Origin: Arthrobacter sp. NicSoilB8
GTDB taxonomy: Bacteria; Actinomycetota; Actinomycetes; Actinomycetales; Micrococcaceae
DNA length: 64,000 bases
Direction of reading: 5' to 3'
Assembly (NCBI RefSeq): GCF_019977355.1
Contig: NZ_AP024655.1
Span: forward strand, 868,001-932,000
Shown here piece after piece: positions 58,990-64,000 of the stretch. Made by a program: the position numbers and the translations under genes. The notes under the pieces were generated by a model that was not told the origin of the DNA, did no database searches, and worked only from the letters and a program-made list of their open reading frames with translations. The first letter of the stretch is position 1; every line of letters starts with the position of its first letter.

Positions 58990-60321
58990 ATGAAAGTTCT
59001 GTTGGCCAGCCAGGCCATCCCCGGGCACTTCAATCCCATGACGGGCATCGGTGTCCGGCTGAAGGACGAGGGCCACGACGTCGGCTGGTATACGGGCCGC
59101 ACGCTCGCCGGCAAACTGGAGGGCCTGGGCATCCCGCACTACCCGTTCGATCGCGCGATTGAGCACACCGGGGACAACCTCAATGAGCTCTACCCGCAAC
59201 GCGCCAAGCTCAAGGGACCGATGGCCATCCGCTTCGACGGCGAACGGATCGTTGCCAGCAACGTCACCAATTTCTTCGAAGACATCAGGGATGTCCAACA
59301 GCAGTTTCCGTTCGATGTCGTCGTCGTGGACAACACCATGTTCGTCCAGCGGCTCGTGGCTGTTGTGCTGGGCAAACCGGTGGTCAGCTTCGTCCCCATC
59401 GGCAACATGGAAAGTGACCCGCTGGTGCCCCCGATGTTCTTCGGCTTCGCCCCGGCCCGTACCCCCGCCCACAAGATCCTCCATGCCGGTGCGCGGCTGG
59501 TGTCGGACCAGTTCGTCACGAAACCGGCGCGCAACAGCTATGTCCGGCAATTGCGCGGCTATGGTCTCCACACCGAGCGGGGGAAACCCATCACCGACGA
59601 GCCGTACCGATGGTCCGATGCGATCATCCAGACGGGCACCGCCTCCCTGGACTTTCCGCGGCGGACCGTTAACCCGAAAGTCCACTATGTCGGCGCCCTG
59701 TTGCCGCACCGTCCGGGAGGCACGGCGAGCCCCGGGACGGCTGCTGCCCTGACCGCGGACGCCCGGCAGCCGACGTCGGACGGGACCTACCGCCGGACCG
59801 TCGTCGTCACCCAGGGAACCGTTGACAACAGGGACCCGGCAAAGCTGATGGTCCCCACGATCGAGGCGCTGAAAGACACTGATTCGCGCATCATCGTGGC
59901 GACCGGCGGTGCGGGCACCGAAGAACTGCGACGGCGGTATCCGCAGCCCAATGTCGTTGTCGAGGACTACATCGACTTTGCCCGGGTCTTTCCCTTCACG
60001 GATGTTTTCGTCACCAACGGCGGATTCGGCGGAGTGCTGCTGAGCCTGTCCTACGGCGTCCCGCTCGTGACGGCAGGCCTCAACGAGGGGAAGAACGATG
60101 TCAACGCCCGGGTGGAATTCGCCGGCGTCGGGGTCAACTTGAAGACGGAGACGCCCAGCGCCGCGGCGGTCCGCTCCGCCGTCGACACCTTACTGAGCGA
60201 TCCGTCCTGGCGCGCGCGGGCGCAGGAGATGCGCGGACAGTTCGAGGCGGAAGACAGCGTCGGGGCCGCCATCGAGGTCATCAAAGCCGCCGCCGGCTCC
60301 GGCGGGACACCAGCCGTCTGA
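58990..60321 (+). CDS. Glycosyltransferase, GT1/MGT-like
   Basis: This 443-residue GT-B enzyme has the N-terminal acceptor domain pattern LLASQAIPGHFNPMTGIGVR and GHDVGWYTGRTLAGKLEGLG. The C-terminal donor domain has VVTQGTVDNRDPAKLMVPTI and VVEDYIDFARVFPFTDVFVT, then NGGFGGVLLSLSYGVPLVTA, the UDP-sugar pocket. It resembles macrolide/UDP-glucuronosyl-type transferases that glycosylate small molecules or drugs. The donor and acceptor are unknown. It stands alone, with GGAG before the ATG and a terminator behind it. Confidence 0.9.
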   Translation: MKVLLASQAIPGHFNPMTGIGVRLKDEGHDVGWYTGRTLAGKLEGLGIPHYPFDRAIEHTGDNLNELYPQRAKLKGPMAIRFDGERIVASNVTNFFEDIRDVQQQFPFDVVVVDNTMFVQRLVAVVLGKPVVSFVPIGNMESDPLVPPMFFGFAPARTPAHKILHAGARLVSDQFVTKPARNSYVRQLRGYGLHTERGKPITDEPYRWSDAIIQTGTASLDFPRRTVNPKVHYVGALLPHRPGGTASPGTAAALTADARQPTSDGTYRRTVVVTQGTVDNRDPAKLMVPTIEALKDTDSRIIVATGGAGTEELRRRYPQPNVVVEDYIDFARVFPFTDVFVTNGGFGGVLLSLSYGVPLVTAGLNEGKNDVNARVEFAGVGVNLKTETPSAAAVRSAVDTLLSDPSWRARAQEMRGQFEAEDSVGAAIEVIKAAAGSGGTPAV

Positions 60322-60404
60322 GCCCGGCGCCGGCAGCGGCAATCGCCGTCATCCCCGCAGCCGTCGCGGACCCCAGAGACCTCCCAGTGGGCATCGAACA
60401 CCCC

Positions 60405-60430
60405 AAAAACCGCGTAATCTAGCGGTTTTT
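60405..60430 (+). terminator. Terminator after the glycosyltransferase gene
   Basis: AAAAACCGC (60405-60413) pairs with GCGGTTTTT (60422-60430) around an 8-base loop, and the T-run is part of the stem. Within the 320-base interval to sucC, TAGAAT (60441-60446) may be a -10 box of the sucCD promoter. The leader of about 190 bases shows no recognised riboswitch. Confidence 0.75.
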
Positions 60431-60641
60431 CTACGCTCCATAGAATAGTGTCCTTACTCACATAACGGGTACTCTGGAACGGGCTGGTCCGATCGAAGGA
60501 CTAGAGTTCCCAGAGGAGCATTGCGCCGTGTGGCTCGTTTCCAAGCTTGTCGCAGGGTGCGTTTATTCCGCAGCCCGGTAACCGCGAGTACGTGGGGTCC
60601 GGCTGTACAGAAACTACTTCGACGTAGAAGGACACTAAACC

Positions 60642-61811
60642 GTGGACCTGTTTGAATACCAGGCGCGCGATATGTTCGAGGCGCACGGTGTACCCGTGCT
60701 TGCTGGCATCGTGGCGCACACCCCTGAAGAAGCAAAGGCAGCTGCCGAGAAAATCGGCGGCGTAACTGTCGTCAAGGCACAGGTTAAGGCCGGAGGCCGC
60801 GGCAAGGCCGGCGGCGTCAAGGTCGCCAAGACCGCTGATGAGGCATTTGAACACTCCACCAACATCCTCGGGATGGACATCAAGGGCCACACCGTCCACC
60901 GCGTGATGATCGCCCAGGGCGCGGACATCGCCGAGGAATACTACTTCTCTGTCCTGCTGGACCGGGCCAACCGCAATTACCTGGCCATGTGCTCGGTTGA
61001 AGGCGGCATGGAAATCGAGCAGCTCGCCGTTGAGCGCCCCGAAGCCCTGGCCAAGATCGCGATCGACCCGGCCGTCGGCATCGACCAGGCCAAGGCCGAT
61101 GAAATCGTTGCCGCTGCAGGCTTCGCCGAGGAACTGCGCGGCAAGGTCGCCGGCGTAATTCTGAAGCTCTGGGACGTTTTCAAGAAGGAAGACGCCACCC
61201 TCGTGGAGGTCAACCCGCTCGTCCTGACCGGCGCCGGCGACATCGTTGCCCTCGATGGCAAGGTCTCCCTGGATGAGAACGCGGACTTCCGCCACCCGAA
61301 GCACGCCCACCTTGAAGACAAGGATGCTGCTGACCCGCTCGAGGCCAAGGCCAAGGCGCAGGACCTCAACTACGTCAAGCTGGACGGCGAAGTCGGCATC
61401 ATCGGTAACGGTGCCGGTCTCGTGATGTCCACCCTCGACGTCGTTGCTTACGCCGGCGAGAACCACGGCAACGTCAAGCCCGCGAACTTCCTGGACATCG
61501 GCGGTGGAGCGTCCGCCGAGGTTATGGCAGCAGGCCTCGACGTCATCCTGGGCGACCCGCAGGTCAAGTCCGTCTTCGTCAACGTCTTCGGCGGCATCAC
61601 CGCGTGTGACGCCGTCGCCAAGGGCATCGTCGGTGCGCTGGCCGAGCTCGGCCACTCCGCGAACAAGCCGCTGGTCGTCCGCCTCGACGGCAACAACGTT
61701 GAGGAAGGCCGCCGCATCCTGGCCGAGGCCAACCACCCGCTGGTTACCCTGGCCGCCACCATGGACGAGGGCGCCGACAAGGCTGCCGAGCTCGCCAACG
61801 CAGCGAAGTAG
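60642..61811 (+). CDS. sucC: Succinyl-CoA synthetase beta subunit
   Basis: SucC is the nucleotide-binding beta subunit of the TCA-cycle ligase that turns succinyl-CoA into succinate with ATP or GTP formation. The 389-residue protein has the ATP-grasp domain ([38 protein letters not shown]), [20 protein letters not shown], and the C-terminal [13 protein letters not shown] and [16 protein letters not shown]. The start is a GTG with GAAGGAC before it. sucD follows after 12 bp. Confidence 0.97.
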   Translation: MDLFEYQARDMFEAHGVPVLAGIVAHTPEEAKAAAEKIGGVTVVKAQVKAGGRGKAGGVKVAKTADEAFEHSTNILGMDIKGHTVHRVMIAQGADIAEEYYFSVLLDRANRNYLAMCSVEGGMEIEQLAVERPEALAKIAIDPAVGIDQAKADEIVAAAGFAEELRGKVAGVILKLWDVFKKEDATLVEVNPLVLTGAGDIVALDGKVSLDENADFRHPKHAHLEDKDAADPLEAKAKAQDLNYVKLDGEVGIIGNGAGLVMSTLDVVAYAGENHGNVKPANFLDIGGGASAEVMAAGLDVILGDPQVKSVFVNVFGGITACDAVAKGIVGALAELGHSANKPLVVRLDGNNVEEGRRILAEANHPLVTLAATMDEGADKAAELANAAK

Positions 61812-61823
61812 AGGGACTGGACT

Positions 61824-62726
61824 ATGTCTATTTATCTGAACAAGGACTCCAAGGTCATCGTCCAGGGCATCACCGGCGGCGAAGGCACCAAGCACACCGC
61901 CCTGATGCTCAAGGCCGGCACCAACGTTGTTGGCGGCGTCAACGCCCGCAAGGCCGGCACCACGGTCCTGCACGGCGACACCGAGATCACCGTTTTCGGC
62001 ACCGTCAAGGAAGCCATGGCCGAGACCGGCGCTGACGTTTCCATCGTCTTCGTCCCGCCGGCCTTCACCAAGGACGCCGTCGTTGAAGCCATCGAGGCCG
62101 GCATCGGCCTGGTCGTCGTCATCACCGAAGGCGTGCCGGTCCAGGACTCCGCCGAGTTCTGGGCACTGGCCCAGTCCAAGGTCGATGCCAACGGCAAGCA
62201 GGTCACCCGCATCATCGGACCGAACTGCCCCGGCATCATCACCCCGGGTGAGGCCCTCGTCGGCATCACCCCGGCCAACATCACGGGCAAGGGCCCGATC
62301 GGCCTCGTCTCCAAGTCAGGCACCCTGACCTACCAGATGATGTACGAACTGCGCGACCTGGGCTTCTCCACCGCCATCGGCATTGGCGGCGACCCGGTCA
62401 TCGGCACCACCCACATCGATGCCCTCGAAGCCTTCGAAGCCGACCCGGAAACCAAGGCGATCGTGATGATCGGCGAAATCGGCGGCGACGCCGAAGAGCG
62501 TGCCGCCGACTACATCAAGGCGCACGTCACGAAGCCGGTTGTCGGCTACGTGGCCGGCTTCACCGCCCCGGAAGGCAAGACCATGGGCCACGCAGGCGCC
62601 ATCGTCTCGGGTTCCGCAGGCACCGCCCAGGCCAAGAAGGAAGCCCTCGAGGCTGCCGGCGTCAAGGTCGGCAAGACGCCGTCCGAGACCGCCAAGCTCC
62701 TGCGCGAAGTCTTCGCAACCCTCTAG
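61824..62726 (+). CDS. sucD: Succinyl-CoA synthetase alpha subunit
   Basis: The alpha subunit binds CoA and carries the phosphohistidine. The catalytic residue is His256 in [15 protein letters not shown], and the CoA site is near [33 protein letters not shown] and [20 protein letters not shown] are further signatures. The 300 residues are the normal length. It forms a two-gene operon with sucC and ends 17 bp before a 63-bp palindromic element that probably terminates the transcript. Confidence 0.97.
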   Translation: MSIYLNKDSKVIVQGITGGEGTKHTALMLKAGTNVVGGVNARKAGTTVLHGDTEITVFGTVKEAMAETGADVSIVFVPPAFTKDAVVEAIEAGIGLVVVITEGVPVQDSAEFWALAQSKVDANGKQVTRIIGPNCPGIITPGEALVGITPANITGKGPIGLVSKSGTLTYQMMYELRDLGFSTAIGIGGDPVIGTTHIDALEAFEADPETKAIVMIGEIGGDAEERAADYIKAHVTKPVVGYVAGFTAPEGKTMGHAGAIVSGSAGTAQAKKEALEAAGVKVGKTPSETAKLLREVFATL

Positions 62727-62743
62727 GCTCCAAGCACCAGAAG

Positions 62744-62806
62744 CAACGCGGGGTCACTTTCGGCCCATTCCACTCGCTGGGATGGGCGCGAAGTGACCCC
62801 GCGTTG
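62744..62806. repeat. 63-bp palindromic element, copy 1
   Basis: Perfect 16-bp outer arms (starting CAACGCGGGGTCACTT and ending with its reverse complement) enclose a less perfect inner stem (CGGCCCAT/ATGGGCGCG). It lies between sucD and the convergent AHSA1 gene. A second element of the same length with identical outer arms is at 63776-63838. Confidence 0.92.
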
Positions 62807-62831
62807 TTTGTTTAAGTCAGGGACGCTCTTC

Positions 62832-63314
62832 CTAGACCTTTGCCCCGGTGAGAACTTCCTCCAGCCGCTCATAGCCTTCGGACATGCCGCCCTCCATCCC
62901 GGACTGTGCCATGCCGTCGCGCGCCTCCATGCTGGGGTAGACCGCGCGGCCGCTGAGCCGGGAACGGCCGCCGCCGAGGTCTTCAAAGGTCAGGAACTCG
63001 ATGCTCACCACGTCCGGGTAGCCGTCGAATTCGAAGGTCTGGATGGCGAAGTCGTTCTCGCGGACAGTGTGGAAGACGCCGCTGAAGACGTACGCGCTGC
63101 CGTCCGGTGCGGTGTGGGTGTAGCGGTAGCTGCCGCCGGTCCGGAAGTCGTAGTGGTCAATGGTCATGGTCATCCGCCGCGGACCGAGCCACTGGGCGAC
63201 GAGCTCGGGGTCCTTGTGCGCACGGTAGACCTCGGAAACGGGAAAGTCGAACTCTCGCTCGAAGTCGATGAAGGGCAGCCCCTCGGGGACTGTCAGTGTC
63301 AGTGCGTTGCTCAT
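62832..63314 (-). CDS. SRPBCC (AHSA1-like) protein
   Basis: This 160-residue START/Bet-v-1-like fold protein of the AHSA1 group has FDFPVSEVYRAHKDPELVAQ, WLGPRRMTMTIDHYDFRTGG and FHTVRENDFAIQTFEFDGYP, with a C-terminal helix (MSEGYERLEEVLTGAKV). It overlaps the ArsR gene start/stop by 4 bases. ArsR-AHSA1 pairs are very common in actinobacteria, where the ligand is normally unknown. It probably binds a hydrophobic small molecule. Confidence 0.92.
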   Translation of the reverse strand: MSNALTLTVPEGLPFIDFEREFDFPVSEVYRAHKDPELVAQWLGPRRMTMTIDHYDFRTGGSYRYTHTAPDGSAYVFSGVFHTVRENDFAIQTFEFDGYPDVVSIEFLTFEDLGGGRSRLSGRAVYPSMEARDGMAQSGMEGGMSEGYERLEEVLTGAKV

Positions 63315-63673
63315 GATGCATCCTTTGCCTGGGTGCCGCCCTCGGCGGCGCGGGTTTCAAGCACGGCGTCAAGGCTGCGGAACTGCCCTTCGCGGACCAG
63401 CCGGTACTGGTCAATCCAAGCGGTGAGCGCTTCCAGCCGTGCGGGGTTCAGGTGCACGGGCCGGCGCTGGGCGTCACGGGTGCGCGTGACCAGCTGAGCC
63501 TGCTCGAGGACCTGGATGTGTTTCGAGACCGCCTGCTTGGTGATCGCGAAAGGTTCCGCCAATTCATTGACGGTGGCCGGACCCCGGCTAAGCCGGGCAA
63601 TGATGCGGCGGCGGACCGGGTCGGCGAGGGCCAGGAAGGCCGCGTCGAGCCCGCCGTCGTCGCTGGAATCCAT
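63311..63673 (-). CDS. ArsR-family transcriptional regulator
   Basis: This 120-residue winged-helix protein has ADPVRRRIIARLSRGPATVN, then ITKQAVSKHIQVLEQAQLVT as recognition helix and wing, and TRDAQRRPVHLNPARL. There are no metal-binding cysteines, so it is of the non-metal ArsR type that accompanies AHSA1 proteins. It is the first gene of a two-gene operon and probably represses it from the ATCAAC-rich sites at 63705-63738. Confidence 0.92.
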   Translation of the reverse strand: MDSSDDGGLDAAFLALADPVRRRIIARLSRGPATVNELAEPFAITKQAVSKHIQVLEQAQLVTRTRDAQRRPVHLNPARLEALTAWIDQYRLVREGQFRSLDAVLETRAAEGGTQAKDAS

Positions 63674-63704
63674 GGGTGGGCGCCTCCTCGACAGCAGTGT
63701 TCGG

Positions 63705-63738
63705 TGATCAACTTATTCTTTGATCAACCTCTTGGTTG
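63705..63738. promoter_or_regulatory. Candidate ArsR operator
   Basis: TGATCAAC occurs at 63705 and 63721, and CAACC-TCTT-GGTTG (63725-63738) is a small inverted repeat. They lie 32-65 bases upstream of the arsR start, in an AT-rich stretch suitable for promoter and operator. Confidence 0.5.
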
Positions 63739-63775
63739 TTAACGCTACGCCGACACTTCGCGCCGCGCAATACCC

Positions 63776-63838
63776 CAACGCGGGGTCACTTGGCGCCCGT
63801 CCCGCACCCCGGGATGGGCGCCAAGTGACCCCGCGTTG
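63776..63838. repeat. 63-bp palindromic element, copy 2
   Basis: It has the same outer 16-bp arms as copy 1, and here the inner stem is also complementary (GGCGCCC/GGGCGCC), giving arms of over 20 bp around CGCACCCC. It lies in a divergent promoter interval between arsR and the tautomerase gene, so it is not acting as a terminator for either. Confidence 0.92.
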
Positions 63839-63877
63839 CTTTGTGGGGGGCGGGGATGCTTGCACCGCCTCTTGAGA

Positions 63878-63902
63878 GTTTGTTAGTATGTCAGGACAAA
63901 CT
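63878..63902. promoter_or_regulatory. Inverted repeat upstream of the tautomerase gene
   Basis: AGTTTGT (63878-63884) and ACAAACT (63896-63902) form 7-bp arms 11 bases apart, just before the ribosome site of the last gene. TTGAGA at 63872 is a weak -35. A regulator site is likely, but the regulator is unknown. Confidence 0.45.
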
Positions 63903-63918
63903 ACTGAAGGAGATGCGA

Positions 63919-64000
63919 GTGCCCCTCGTGCGAATCGACGTCAATCAGGGCCGGACCCCGGAGCAGCTCCGCGGGCTCAGTCAGGGAATCCATGCGGCCA
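63919..64000 (+). CDS. Tautomerase family protein (4-oxalocrotonate tautomerase-like), N-terminal part
   Basis: Only 27 codons are inside the window. The GTG start at 63919 has GAAGGAG before it, and the frame begins PLVRIDVNQGRTPEQLRGLS after the initiator. Proline directly after the initiator is the catalytic residue of tautomerases, and the strand-then-helix pattern (RTPEQLRGLSQGIHAA) is theirs. The substrate cannot be given from this fragment. Confidence 0.7.
   Translation, partial: MPLVRIDVNQGRTPEQLRGLSQGIHAA

Overview
The window is high-GC, gene-dense actinobacterial chromosome. The gene content fits a member of the Micrococcaceae close to Arthrobacter/Pseudarthrobacter. The markers for this are a DUF3027/DUF3263 gene set, an XPB-type helicase with its partner, a DtxR-type regulator with all metal ligands, CIRCE control of groL, a 127-residue cold-shock protein, a DUF6457 protein in a molybdenum-cofactor operon, and many GTG/TTG starts. 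No rRNA, prophage, transposase or CRISPR array was seen. One tRNA (Arg-CCT) is present. The assignment comes from protein motifs and general knowledge, not from a database search.

Layout. 1-6.8 kb: one-carbon/serine block gcvP(partial)-gcvT-gcvH-glyA-sdaA, with a strongly folded 466-bp spacer before gcvH. 6.9-14.97 kb: TspO-like protein, FemX-type bridge ligase, ThrE-type exporter, siderophore-interacting protein, ung, DUF3263, LytR_C protein, a cold-shock protein and a solute-binding lipoprotein. 15.0-18.5 kb: groL behind two CIRCE sites, an RNase HI-DUF4440 fusion, and an orphan WXG100 protein. 18.6-25.2 kb (minus strand): a histidine kinase/response regulator pair, and the XPB helicase with its partner. 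25.4-30.1 kb: a second cold-shock protein, DUF3027, an MFS exporter, serC and a DtxR/IdeR regulator. 30.1-32.7 kb: two ydaO-type (c-di-AMP) riboswitches, each before a cell-wall hydrolase gene. 32.8-40.5 kb: HNH nuclease, mobA-DUF6457-moeA-fdhD and a GH38 alpha-mannosidase. 40.7-43.7 kb (minus strand): a four-gene operon of one regulator and three tandem paralogous seven-helix membrane proteins of unknown role. 43.8-49.6 kb: ABC-F protein and ABC exporter, NUDIX, DUF6314, tRNA-Arg and DUF998. 49.7-52.4 kb: a translationally coupled c-di-GMP operon ending in GGDEF-EAL. 52.5-53.9 kb: a 49-residue secreted-peptide gene divergent from a TPR-like helical protein. 53.9-56.2 kb: two repeat arrays built on GGACAT/ATGTCC, flanking a membrane protein and an inositol-monophosphatase-like gene. 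56.2-64 kb: PcrA/UvrD helicase, a glycosyltransferase, sucCD, an AHSA1/ArsR pair and the start of a tautomerase.

How the parts fit. The first block links glycine cleavage, serine/glycine interconversion and serine deamination to pyruvate. serC at 28 kb makes serine, and the ThrE-type protein could export it. The DtxR-type regulator and the siderophore-interacting protein both have iron-box-like sequences upstream. c-di-AMP riboswitches tie two peptidoglycan hydrolases to cell-wall and osmotic state. The least explained parts are the regulator plus three membrane paralogs (40707-43684), the peptide/TPR divergon (52529-53911) and the GGACAT arrays (53987-54223 and 55855-56180). Several genes also end in short tandem duplications that copy the stop codon into other frames.
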